From Haplomitrium mnioides (Eukaryota > Marchantiophyta > Haplomitriopsida > Calobryales), in NCBI GenBank assembly GCA_049999725.1, contig JBNGIS010020552.1:38487-66822 (forward strand): a stretch of DNA of 28,336 nt, written 5' to 3'. The translations under genes were made by a program, and so were the position numbers. Shown here one piece after another: positions 10,101 to 20,169 of this stretch. Below the pieces are notes generated by a model. That model searched no databases. It worked only from the letters and a program-made list of their open reading frames with translations, and had not been told where the DNA came from. The stretch's first letter is position 1, and the number at the start of each line of letters is the position of its first letter.

Positions 10101-10192
10101 GAAATACTCGCATCTGAGTCCTGGCATTCAGCTAGCGGCACAAGCATTACGGACAAAGCTAACAACACTATCAACACTACCAATTTCCCCAT
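7156..10192 (-). CDS. protein disulfide isomerase-like, plant PDIL1-5/1-6 type
   Basis: Twelve exons on the minus strand: 10192-9618, 9390-9261, 9152-8987, 8892-8774, 8626-8546, 8412-8323, 8202-8131, 8042-7974, 7889-7809, 7716-7582, 7475-7419, 7335-7156. All junctions are GT-AG and the frame stays open for 584 codons. Residues 1-23 are a signal peptide (MGKLVVLIVLLALSVML...). A very acidic stretch follows at 61-80. Thioredoxin domain a has FAPWCKQS (Cys126, Ser129) and cis-Pro173. Two redox-inactive b domains follow. Domain a' has VYTPWCSSC (Cys467, Cys470) and cis-Pro511, and the chain ends in KDEL. The a-b-b'-a' layout, CxxS first site, CxxC second site without the usual CGHC, and the LAKHFKG segment fit plant PDIL1-5/1-6. 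Inferred role: thiol exchange or chaperoning in the ER lumen. Met at 10192 was chosen because it begins the signal peptide; an in-frame ATG at 10255 would add 21 residues. Confidence 0.93.
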
Positions 10193-10480
10193 AGCTATGA
10201 ATTCGAGTCTTCTCCAGAGAAAGCTTTTCAATAGCCTGAATACTGTGTGTGACAAGAAGCTTCACCCCTGCATACGATTTTCACGAGTGCAACCGCAATG
10301 CAGCAAGGGGTGGGGGCAGAGGGACGAGAAACGAGAGAAGCTCCTGAGAAAATTGCAATGACTCCTCCATCTTCTCCCATCACGGAGCATCTTCCTTAAG
10401 AATGCCACGGGATCAATGACCGTGAATATTAGCGGGTATACTGGGTCCCACCTCTCACTCTGAAACCCTAAAATGGTTCG
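10193..10480 (-). promoter_or_regulatory. 5' leader and promoter side of PDI-like gene
   Basis: Upstream of the ATG on the minus strand. A telo-box, AAACCCTAA at 10463-10471 on the plus strand, lies about 270 bases upstream. This element is common in promoters of plant growth and translation genes. No convincing TATA box or complete ER-stress element was found. The transcription start is unknown. Confidence 0.4.
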
Positions 10481-12185
10481 AACCAGTAGACCTTTCCCAA
10501 ATAATGGTTATCTAAACTATGATACATCAATGCTTCTTGTAATTGCCAAGAGATATGAATTGGATGTGGAAGCTGTGGCCAATGTAGAAGGTTTTGACAT
10601 AAGTAAAAAAAACAAGCATCTAGTTTACTTTATACTACTAGATAAGTCTTTGGTCGTCGCAAAAGAGCGCTATAGCCTATTCATGATCTCCAAATTGCTT
10701 TTATAACCAAATTCTATATCAATTCTATGTTATAGAGACATATATACACCCTATGTAAGTTAGTTTACTACTACTCAATCTATTATTTTTCTGGAGACTA
10801 CCGTGTGTATACGTGCAGCGCTCATGCGATAACACGTTATCAACACAACAAATTTTGCAGCAGAAATTTTTTTCTTGCATGCGCTCAATTTGCACGCTCA
10901 TTCTCTCTTCAGTCAACCATATCCTCATTAGAGCATTGTATATTTTTCATTCTTTCCTTCCTTTTTTTCACTTACTAACCTATTGTTCGTTCTTTCTTTC
11001 TCTCTTTGTCAACCTTTGCTTAGCCCGCAACATTCTGTTATTGCCCGCGGTCAACTCGCATTGTCTCATTTTTGTTTTTGTCCCTCGCCTATGACGGACT
11101 AACGTTGTCCATCCTCCTTACTCTTCGACAACAAAAACTACCAAGTCTTATCTTCCTCTTTCTGTTTTCATTACTACACTGCTATACTAACCTATCATTT
11201 GCTCACGAGCTATCGTTTTCTCTTTCGTTTTCTGCTTGTGGTTCTTCGTAAATATTCACGTTTTCTCCTTCTCCTTGCTAGAAACCATCTAGCACAAGCA
11301 TCTCGACTTCTTCTTCATTCGGTCTCCGACAGTAACATCGTGTACGTCCGTTCTTCTTCGACACCAGGGTATACGAGCTTGTTATTCTACTCCTATACTC
11401 ATATTTGGTCACCCTCTGTCTTTCAACGACTATCATCTAATACAACCCAACATTCGACTCTTTCATTCTTTCCTCTTACCTTTTTGGTTCCTCTCTAATA
11501 CTGAAGGATAAGCACACGAGCTTACCACCTTCTTATTGTTCATTTTTTCATTGTGGGCTTACCGTTTTTCTGCTTGTGGTTCTCTATTGTCACTTAGTGA
11601 CAGCCTACGTGTCTTTCACGACAGAAGCACCATCGTAGACCAAGGGGAGACAAGGCATTTTTACACCTACATAGCATCAAACTACTGATACTATCTTGCA
11701 TCTATGTGTGATTTCGACATCAAACACCTACATGATTTTATCTACTTCCATAGTGCACGAGTTCGACTCATCTGTCTATGCAGCTATGCAGACTCCAGTG
11801 ACTTCGACTCTTCTCCGGATAATGACATTGTCACAAATATTTCCAGTAAGAGATACCTTCACATATGCTACTACACGTAATATTCCTATATTGACATTTA
11901 ACAGAATGACACCTTCACCTTGCCACTTCTAGTTCTTTCACTTCATTCTCCAAAACACCAAGGTTCAATCTTTTTAACCCACCTCTTGATTATTCTTGAT
12001 TGATTCTTTTCTTTTATGAACGAATCTACCCCTCACAAGGGACACATTCTTTGATTCTAAAATATTTCAAACAGATCTCCAAGATAAAACTACGAAGGAT
12101 GCAATGACACTCATTTGGGTTCTATATCAACTCTCAAACATTCTTGTTGAATCATTCACTTGATGTAATAGTAAAAACATAATGT
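10481..12185. other. no gene recognised; pyrimidine-rich, LTR-like traces
   Basis: From about 10900 to 11500 the plus strand is strongly pyrimidine-rich (ttcttt, cttctc runs) without a recognisable product. The string gataacacgttatcaacac near 10829 resembles the 3' end of copia-type LTRs in plants, so a decayed element is possible, but no matching second LTR or coding domain was found. 11500-12185 shows nothing distinctive. Confidence 0.35.
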
Positions 12186-12560
12186 TGTGATATTTATAAG
12201 AATTTAGAAGGAGTGAATGAGATGCTAGTAACTACTAAAGGAAGATTTCTTTTAGTGAAATGGTATAAGATTATTTTTAAAGTTGAAATATTTTAAGTGA
12301 AATGGTATAAGTTTACTTGCATTTGAAGTTACTTTTAGTGAAATGAGATAATATCACTTTGAGGGTTGAAAAGTGGAAGTAACTTTTAAGCAATGGAATT
12401 AGATTGACACCTTTTTCTCAAGTATAAATAAAAAGGTTTCATTGCCCAACTTCTCATTCTAGAGTTCCTCTCAATAGGTTTGAGCTTTCTCTTGTGTCTT
12501 CTTTGTAGGATTGTATTTCTTGGCATTTGGTTGGTTGCTTGCTATATTAACATTTAGATT
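12186..12560 (+). mobile_element. gypsy LTR copy A, plus orientation
   Basis: Begins tgtgatatttataag and contains the family TATA region (ctcaagtataaataaaaagg near 12419) followed by cattgcccaacttc and a gagttcct block. It is the inverted counterpart of copy B, whose minus strand has ctcaagtataaatagaaggg and cattgcccaactc. It ends near 12560, next to copy B, in head-to-head arrangement. No coding region is attached. Confidence 0.7.
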
Positions 12561-12579
12561 GTGTAAAAAAGATCACAAT

Positions 12580-12942
12580 AAAGTCATTGTAGAAGCCAAG
12601 AAGTCAAGTAGAAGCCAAGAAGCCAAACAACCCAATCATACAAACGAATTGAAAGGAACTCCAAAATAAAGAGTTGGGCAATGAAGCCCTTCTATTTATA
12701 CTTGAGAAGAAGGTATCATCCTACTTCCTTCACTTACAAGTCACTTCTAATTTCAACCCTAAAATTGATCTTATCCTACTTCTCTAAAAGTGACTTCAAA
12801 AGCAAGTAATCTTAATAGCACTTCACTAAGAGATGATCCAACCCTAAAAATGATATTATACCAATCTTCACTACAAAGTGATCCCTCTTTGATAGTCACT
12901 ACTATCTATTTCACTCCTCACTATTTTCTTATAAATAACACA
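12580..12942 (-). mobile_element. gypsy LTR copy B (3' LTR), minus orientation
   Basis: The minus strand starts TGTGTTATTTATAAG at 12942, directly after the end of the gypsy polyprotein remnant, as a 3' LTR should. It carries the shared TATA block (TCAAGTATAAATAGAAGGG), GCCCAACTC and a repeated CTTCTTGGCTTCTAC segment. It is truncated at about 12580 compared with the 495-bp copy D. Confidence 0.72.
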
Positions 12943-15900
12943 ACCTCATGCTTGTACTATTGCATAATCTTTGACTTCTAATCGATGACGTACTCATTAT
13001 TAGCGGTAGTTTCAAACAACCAAACATTATCTTGAGTATTTTCAAGGTTAGAACAAGGCTTCCAAGTTGCATCATAAAGCAAACATACTTTCTACAAAAC
13101 TTTATATGGAACTTGAGGTTGTCGCCTCCTCTTGATAACTCGTTTTGCTAAAATGCAGTCCACTTCATATTCTTTATGATCATACAAAATTTTAGACATA
13201 GGAGGAATTTGAGTATGATTCAGAAAAGAAGATGGACTAGAAACAAAAGACTTGAGTTTAGACATGTGGAAGACATGATGAATCTTCATATGAAGAGGAA
13301 GATCAAGCTTAAAATCAACAAGAAAAATAACTTGGGAAATAGAGAAAAGACCAATCAAAGTTGGAGATAGCTTACAGACTTGAGTATCTAAAGACAAAGG
13401 AAGATGGTGAGTAGACATCATAACTTTGTCACCTAAAACATAAGAGAAATCATGATGATTTTCTATCGACATATTTTTCTTACCAATTTTGAGTAATAAC
13501 AAGATGGTTATGAGCATCTTGCAAAGAAGAAGATAAACAAGACAAAAATATAGAAATACTTGGAATATTGGAAGAGCTTCGAAGAAGAAAGAAAATCATC
13601 AAAATTAAGAGAATATTGACCCAAAGTAGGAAAGAAATGACAAAATCTAGTACTTACTTGTTTGGAGTTGTTGTAGATGAACTTTATAGCTAGTAAGAAA
13701 CTATTCCAATAGGTGTGATGAATGTTGATAAATGAGAGAAGTATGTCCTCTACAGTGCAACTAGTACGTTCCATTTGCCCATTTGTTTAAGGATGATAAG
13801 CAGCAGATACAGAAAGTTTGGTTCTCAAAAGTTTGAACAACTCTCACCAAAAAATTTTCAGTGAAACGTAGATCTTTATAAGATATTTACACCTTGGGTA
13901 TTCATGATATCAAAAGATAATATCAATTTTAAAGCACCCACTATATCCACCATTGGTGTTAAATGAATATGTTTGCTATGTTTGTCTATAAACACCATAA
14001 CCGCAATAAACCCACAAGGCGTAGTTGGAAGTAAAGTGACAAGATCCAAACTTACATGTTCCCAAAGGGCAGTAAGAATTGGTAGTGGTTGATGAAGTTC
14101 AACTGGCTCTTGATTTGAAACCTTGTTTTGTTGATAACTTTTATAAGATTGAACAAAACCACGAACGTCTTAAGCCAAGTTTAGCTACCACCAAGTGTGT
14201 TGAAGCAACTATGCAATTTTGTCTACTTTAAGATGTTATGAGATTAGAATATCATGTGCTTATTGCAAATGATCCATTCAAAACGAATCATCTTGTGGAA
14301 CATACATTTAATAGCCTCGATATAAGAATACTAAAAGTAAGAATATCATCCAAGAATACCAAACTAACTTATCCAATTACTTATCAAAACCTTGATGCAT
14401 TTGATCCATGAATATGGCCTAGGCACTAATGAGACCAAATCTAATAACTTTGCATTCAAAAATGCCCATATCTTGTGCCAAAAGCTATTTTTAGTACATC
14501 AATTGGCTTAATAGGAATTTGCCAATATCCAGTTCAAAGATCCAGCCTAGAAGAGAATCTTGTACTACTCAGTTGATCTACCAAATCATCAATACATAGT
14601 AAATGATAAGTATTCTTTACTATTTGATTGTTCAAGCCATGATAATATGTACAAAGACAAAATCCACCATATTTTTTTGTACAAAGAATATCGGTGCTCC
14701 TCAAGGTGAAATACTATATTGAATGAAATCTTTCTCAAGAAGATCCATCAAGGTTTTGCAAAGCTCTTCCAATTCTTGTAGTGATAGTCAACATATAGGC
14801 CGATTATAATTAGTACTCTCTAGTATCAACTCAATCAGAAAAGACATTTCTCGGTCATCTAGTAACCTCTTTGGCAAATCATTTGTAAATTCATTTGCAA
14901 ACTCCTTAAAAATATCATTAATCACTAAGGTAGGTGCATACTTCTCTCAATCATTACTAAAATCCATGATATGCTTGATCCAAACAACAAAGACATGTGT
15001 TTCTTTCTCCATCAAAGCAATATGTTAAATTGATTTACCAATAGTATTGGATGCCTCAAAAGAAATTGTTTGCCTTGTAAAGTAACTTGAATGTTTTGTT
15101 TTACTCAATCAACTTGAGCGTATCAATCTTCAAGCCTAAAATGATGTCATATTGTATTGGTGCAATAATAAAATCTATAGATTCCTCATATTCTTTTCTA
15201 GTCCTTAGAAGAAATGGATTTTGTGAGTGGAACACATCATGTTTTTGGCCATCAACCATAGTCACAAAACTTCCCTTAAGGCAAAGTTTTTGGCTTGATT
15301 TTCTTAGCAAAATGTAGTGACATTAAATTCTTAGAACTCTCACAATCCACCAATATTCTAAAAGAATGCTCATCAACCATAAAATCTAGACAAAACAAGG
15401 TATTTTGAACTTAAACCGAGTTGTTAATTCCATTAGAACTAATCAAGCTCTTAGTAAATTGCTTGACTGCTTTTATTGAGGTCTATCGTTTTCTTAGTTT
15501 TCCTCTTCTACAATTGCTACTTGAGCAAGAAGGTGAGTTTGACCTTGGCGACATGGGCAATTTGCAATCATATGATCAAGTTGTCGATAATAGAAGAATC
15601 CTCCATTTTGATGTAGGCATTAATGCTCTACATTGGTGAGTCCTACTCTTTGAGTCATATCAATCTCTATAGGTACAACCTTATTTAATGGCTCACGAAC
15701 ATTTGGTAAAACTTGTTGGGGACATGGTTTAGCTTTTGTAGTAGCAAATAGTGAGTCATAATGTTCAGCCATACGCATTGTTTCTTCTAGTAGATAGGCT
15801 CTCTCATTGTTACTTCCATCTTAGTTCAAAGCTTCAATCTTCAAACAAAATGATCTAAAGCTTCTTCCTTGCCCATAATAGGAATTTAAATAATGGTATT

Positions 15901-16405
15901 ATGAAACTGTATAACATAGCTTTTCATTGTACCAAGTTGCTTCAATTGCGCCAAATGGTCTCTTGCTACTTTTAACGCGTTTAGAACCCTAAATCTTGAA
16001 ATCACCGCTTCTTTGATCTCGCGCCAAGAGCTAATAGGAGCAAAAAATTCATGTTGTGCTTGCTCTATTTGATATCTCTACCAAGTCTTTGCAATTCCTT
16101 CTAATTGACTTATCATAAATAGAATTTGTTGACCATCCTTTCTAATGTTTGTAGCTTCAAATAATTGCTCACAATCAAATAAAAGTCTCTAAGATGCATC
16201 AAGAACCGTCTTGTCATCAAATGCTTTTGGCTTTTGAAACTGTATATGAATCTTTTCTTTTAAAAAAAATGCTCTTTTCTTTACTTGCCTCTGAGCTTCT
16301 AAAAAGCAAGAAAGGTATTCAATTTTTTGTTGCATTGCTTGAAGTATCGGTCTTTAATTTTCCATGTAATTCTCCACCAAAATACAGACATGGCTCTTAC
16401 ACCAA
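12943..16405 (-). pseudogene. Ty3/gypsy chromovirus polyprotein remnant
   Basis: Domains in minus-strand order: PBS-like TGGTGTAAGAGC (16393-16404), retrotrans_gag domain (SSWREIKEAVISRF, VARDHLAQLKQLGT; about 15880-16060), decayed zinc knuckle (DHMIANCP; about 15560), protease (FIIAPIQYDIILG; 15101-15420), reverse transcriptase (GAPIFFVQKN; about 14290-14780), integrase core (VSLDLVTLLPTTPCGF; about 13990-14060) and integrase C-terminus (ERTSCTVEDILLSFIN; VLGDKVMMSTHHLPL). The chromodomain (LYDATWKPCSNLEN) ends at the TAG at 12979-12981. RNase H is missing between RT and integrase. Many in-frame stops, for example TAG where a chromodomain Trp is expected near 13090. Class assignment is firm; exact domain edges are approximate. 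Confidence 0.82.
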
Positions 16406-16645
16406 TGTAAACGAACTCAAAGTAGAACTCCAAATAAGTAGGAACTCAAAGATAACTCTAATAGAGTTACTCAACCAAATGCTAATAAGGGAAGCAAATG
16501 CCAATAAGGCAAGCAAAATCCAAGAAGGCAAACAACCCAGGAACACAAGTGGATTGAAATGAACTCTAGAATAAAGAGTTGGGCGATGAAGCTCTTCTAT
16601 TTATACTTGAGAAGAAGGTGTCATCGTAATTCTTTCACTTACAAC
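16406..16645 (-). mobile_element. gypsy LTR copy C (truncated 5' LTR)
   Basis: On the minus strand this copy ends ...GTTCGTTTACA at 16406, immediately before the PBS-like TTGGTGTAAGAGCC, placing it as the 5' LTR of the element ending at copy B. It shares the TATA block, GCCCAACTCTTTATT and CATTTGGTTGA with copies B and D. The upstream half is missing beyond about 16645, where unrelated gypsy pol sequence begins. Confidence 0.7.
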
Positions 16646-17091
16646 TTTGAATAGTGAAAAAAAAAGACTAATTAATTGTACCATGAATGAGAGGCTAGCA
16701 AAACTAAATGGCACTAACCAACAAAACTCTGATCAATCAAAGAAGAAATTTGAACAACCCATAAATCTAGAAAATTTTCATCATATATAGAGAGAGGTTC
16801 TAAATATCTTGGAACTAGTGAAAGCAAATCACAATTTCATGTTGAATATTTGGTCTAAGTTGTATGTAAGATGAGGTTAAATTCATGGAATGTAAGAACC
16901 CATCTAGCTAGATGACTTTTGAGAATCGATTTGTTCATAATGTACTTCAATGAATCATGATCAACAACAAACAAAAATTGATATCTCAAAAGAAAATGAT
17001 GGAAACTATATACTGCAAAAATTAAACCAAGAGGTTCTCTTTTTTGTGACATTGTAATTCCTTTCAGCCATGAGGAGTTGTCTACATGTGT
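16646..17091 (-). pseudogene. gypsy RNase H fragment, C-terminal side
   Basis: The minus strand reads REPLGLIFAVYSFHHFLL, FLFVVDHDSLKYIMNKS and LKSHLARWVLTFHEFNLIL, the central and C-terminal part of a Ty3/gypsy RNase H. Decayed sequence continues (PRYLEPLSIYDENF) toward the integrase linker. The N-terminal part of the same domain lies beyond LTR copy D at 17587-17760. Confidence 0.78.
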
Positions 17092-17586
17092 TGTAGAAGA
17101 ACTCAAAGACAAATTCCAAGTAAGTAAAAACTCATAGTGAACTTTAATATAGTTCTTCAACCAAATGCCAATAAGGAAAATAAAGCCAAGCAAAGCCACT
17201 ACAAGATAACTCCAATAGGTCTTACTTAAGCTAAAGCCAAGAGTGCAAGCAAAGTCAAGCACTAAAGAACCAAAGCGATTTGAGAGAAACTCTATAATAA
17301 GGAGTGGGGTTATGAAGCCCTTCTATTTATACAAGAGAATGAGGTGTCATTCCTCTTCCTTTACTTACAAGTCACTTCCAATTTAAGCCCTAAAAGTGAA
17401 CTTATCTTACTTCTCTAAAAGTAACTTTGAAGACAAGTAATCTTATTCTACTTCAACCGTAAAAGTAACCTTATACCACTTCAATTAAAGTAACTTCAAA
17501 GGCAAGTAAATTTAAAATGATTTCAACCCTAAAAGTGATCCTCTACCACTTCCTTCACTCCTCTCTATTTTTTTATATATAGCACA
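17092..17586 (-). mobile_element. gypsy LTR copy D, solo-type, 495 bp
   Basis: The longest LTR copy: TGTGCTATATATAAAAAAAT at 17586 to ...GTTCTTCTACA at 17092, with TG...CA ends and the shared TATA block (CTATTTATACAAGAGAATG on the plus strand). Both flanks are parts of one RNase H domain rather than a gag leader, so this is a solo LTR or a lone insertion. A clear 5-bp target duplication was not found, consistent with age. Confidence 0.7.
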
Positions 17587-17760
17587 TAAATTCTTTATAT
17601 TTTTGAATTTGAGCTTCACTACTCCAATATTTGTGTTAGAATTGTCAACTATAGCCATGAATGGAAGCATCCCATCTATAGATACTAGGAATGGTAGGGA
17701 TTCCAATATATATTTCAACTTTTGGAATGCAACTTTGCACTACTCAGTCTAAAATTAAAG
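17587..17760 (-). pseudogene. gypsy RNase H fragment, N-terminal side
   Basis: The minus strand reads KYILESLPFLVSIDG, FMAIVDNSNTNIGVV, matching the start of the RT-associated RNase H domain (xxLxxxPxLxxPD, then DASxxxIGxVL). The usual catalytic first Asp segment is recognisable as IVDNSNTNIG. It continues across LTR copy D into 16646-17091. Confidence 0.65.
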
Positions 17761-18400
17761 GAAATAGCTTGCACATAAACTAATACAAAAAGAAAGCAAT
17801 CTTTGCATATTCTAAACAATACATAGAAAAAGTCTAATTTAATACCAATAGATAAAGACAATAATTCTCACCATTTCATCATATTTCCATGCTAAAACAT
17901 CAATGCATTCATGAATTAGTATAAGAAAAGCAATTTCGTTGATGTGGAGTAACTAATTTATATATATTCAACATTTAATATTGAACATCCACTACTTTAA
18001 ACCATGAACCGCTACAGAGTTCATGTTTCATTTTTCGCTATCAGAAACCAATTTTGTGATTTACGCTTTAAAAATCATGATTTTCACGCTATCAATATTT
18101 GTTTGTAAAAAAATATAATTATACATATTGAAATAGCTCACTTTGAGTGCACATTATATTGAAAATAGATTTTCTTATGAGTATTTTAACAATATTACAT
18201 CTATAGTTTCATCTTTCAAAAGGATGAGCATCAACAAACGAATAATATGAAAAAATTTATGCGACATTTGTTGTTAAATATTTTCAAAACAAACAATGAT
18301 ATCTAGAATTTGAAATTTTAAAATTTATACAATTTTTTTTTAAAAGAACCTTAAAGTGTTGACGTAAGAGGAATATTGAAGCAAATATGTGAAAAGATTG
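17761..18400. other. AT-rich region, nothing recognised
   Basis: Very AT-rich with runs of T and A. Presumably further decayed gypsy pol sequence near 17761; no domain could be read with confidence. Confidence 0.4.
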
Positions 18401-18650
18401 CTAAAGCCTATGCGCACATGGACAACTGAGGCCCAATTGTAGACACACTTTGTTTGAAAGATACTTGCGTGCAGGGACAACTATAGCTATCTTGAGCTTG
18501 AATAAATGAAGCCCATGCCCGCATGGACAACTGAAGCGATCCATGACTACGGAGTAATTGGAAGCAAGGAATGCAGAAGGTCATCTAAGAAGAAATAAAA
18601 AATAGAAAAGGAAAGTAAACTTCCATGCCAACATAGACTTCTTTACTAAA
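18400..18650. repeat. degenerate 24-bp palindromic repeat patch
   Basis: Scattered units such as gcccatgcccgcatggacaac (about 18510), tgcgcacatggacaac (about 18410) and ttccatgccaacatagactt (about 18621) resemble the 24-bp unit of the two intronic arrays described below. The register is largely lost. The patch lies about 200-450 bases 3' of the methyltransferase-like pseudogene. Confidence 0.5.
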
Positions 18651-18856
18651 TTTCAAGAAAACCAAATCATTTTATGCAACAAATTATGCAACAAATTGAA
18701 TCGTGATGAAAAGACTTAGAATGAATTGGGAGTGCAACAAGATTGAAACTTTAGCAAATGAAACTTCGTAAAAAAAATACTTTATTAATGAAAACAATTT
18801 CTTCAACCAGATGCCACGGCTCTATCTTCTTCATGAGGAATTGTCTCATCTAAATC

Positions 18857-19424
18857 CACTAGATGTGATCTGCAGCCGCTAGAGAGTCCTGCCGAGACTT
18901 TCCAGTCCCAGAGATGGCAACAAAATCACCAGTAGCATTTGCAGTACCAAGAGGAATATGTTCTTTGTGGTATGCATACACTATTTGTAACTTTGTCACG
19001 TCATATGGCAAGGAAGCCATCGTCAAAACTCTCTGAGGAATGTAGATAGACTGACGTCTATATATTCCACAGCAATGCAGTTTTGCATCAACTTTAATGA
19101 ACAGACAAGGCTTGTGCCGGACCTCGAGCAAAGTTCTAAGATCCAATCTTGCTTTATTGACAAATGGTCTATAAGAAAATTGTAAAGAGCTTGTGATTTT
19201 TTATAAACATTTACAAGAGAATCATCTCTTGGATGTTTTAGTTTGGCCAAAACCGCAAGACAACTAAAAACACTACGCATTATTTGTCGAGGTAGACTAC
19301 TAGTAGGAGTTGGCTACAAATCCTCATGATCCTATTTCCTTCTTTCACCCAATAGCCCACAGCCCAATACTCGTGGGTGTATGCGATTCTCATACCACCG
19401 GAATAATGAATGTTTGTTTTGTTC
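18857..19424 (-). pseudogene. methyltransferase exon with AdoMet-binding motif I
   Basis: The minus strand gives KKSQALYNFLIDHLS and then ILELCSRSGTSLVCSLKL with NCIAVE (about 19142-19065). This matches the 'KPxxLxxxLI' helix and the 'VLDxFxGSGTTxxA...xCIxVE' AdoMet-binding motif of beta-class amino-methyltransferases; the usual Gly after F is Arg here. Upstream, YSGGMRIAYTHEYWAVGYW resembles the target-recognition segment after the catalytic half. At least two frame changes are needed and the sequence after VEY is shifted, ending in AADHI-stop at about 18857. The expected acceptor reads ACATG at 19428-19424 rather than ACAGG, suggesting a destroyed splice site. Confidence 0.62.
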
Positions 19425-19522
19425 ATGTAATAAGAAAAACAAACAAATCAAACACTGTAAATAAAGTGTAGGAAAACTAAACAAGATAAACTAAAAAACC
19501 AAAAAATCAAAGAAGAACTTAC

Positions 19523-20076
19523 CAAATGTCGTGGTCGATGGCACAACAAACTTTCAAAAGGGCATCTTTGACGATGCCAAATTGTTGCAACGAATGTATG
19601 ATTACAAATGACCAAAAATCCGACGTCGTGATTGCTGCAAAAGATGAAACCATGTTAAAAATGTCATCTTTGGAAAAAGGTTCCGAATCGTCATGCTTGC
19701 ATTCTTTAAGGTTGTAACCATACAGAATATCCGCAATCGCCAAAGTGAAACAACTAGGTTTCACAAATCCCTTCAACTGATCAACGTTGGCCTCCCTGTA
19801 GACTTGGCAATATGCCATGTTGAGGTCATCAACATAAGACATTAAGTCCTTGTCCTCATCTCTCACAACTCCATCAATTGAGAGGGATGCAACATCATTT
19901 TCCTGCCTTAATTTCCACTCTCTATCTTTTTCACAATGAAGCAAAAAAGCAAGAGGGAAGGAAACTAGTGTTGGAGCCTGGTCTTGATCTTCTGGGGCTT
20001 CTTCGACCCTCGATCTTTTTTGCCCTTTGGCAACTGCGGTCAATTTTTTGCAAGCTAATATTTGAACGTTTTGTCC
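19523..20076 (-). pseudogene. methyltransferase exon with motif IV relative
   Basis: A long uninterrupted exon: acceptor ATAAAG before GGACAAAAC at 20076 (phase 0, matching the preceding donor) and donor GTAAGT after 19523. A basic, acidic linker (KGQKRSRVEEAPEDQDQ) leads into the catalytic half. It contains FVKPSCFTLAIADILYGYN, where DILYG (19731-19717) occupies the place of the (D/N/S)(P/I)P(Y/F) catalytic motif IV, followed by SDFWSFVIIHSLQQFG like the motif V strand. The Pro to Leu change at the third motif position would be a C-to-T change and should abolish catalysis. This is the best preserved block. Confidence 0.65.
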
Positions 20077-20169
20077 CTTTATACATAGTAGAAACGAAAA
20101 TAAATAAGAGGAGACAAAAAAGAAATTTAAGACTACAGAGAGAAAGACAATTTGAACAAAGACCCTGGA

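Noticed and set aside
10473-10486. tRNA T-arm-like ggttcgaacc
   Set aside because: A simple palindrome; no acceptor, D or anticodon stem can be formed around it on either strand.
10473-10706. 77-aa open frame after the telo-box
   Set aside because: No homology recognised, short and in AT-rich DNA.
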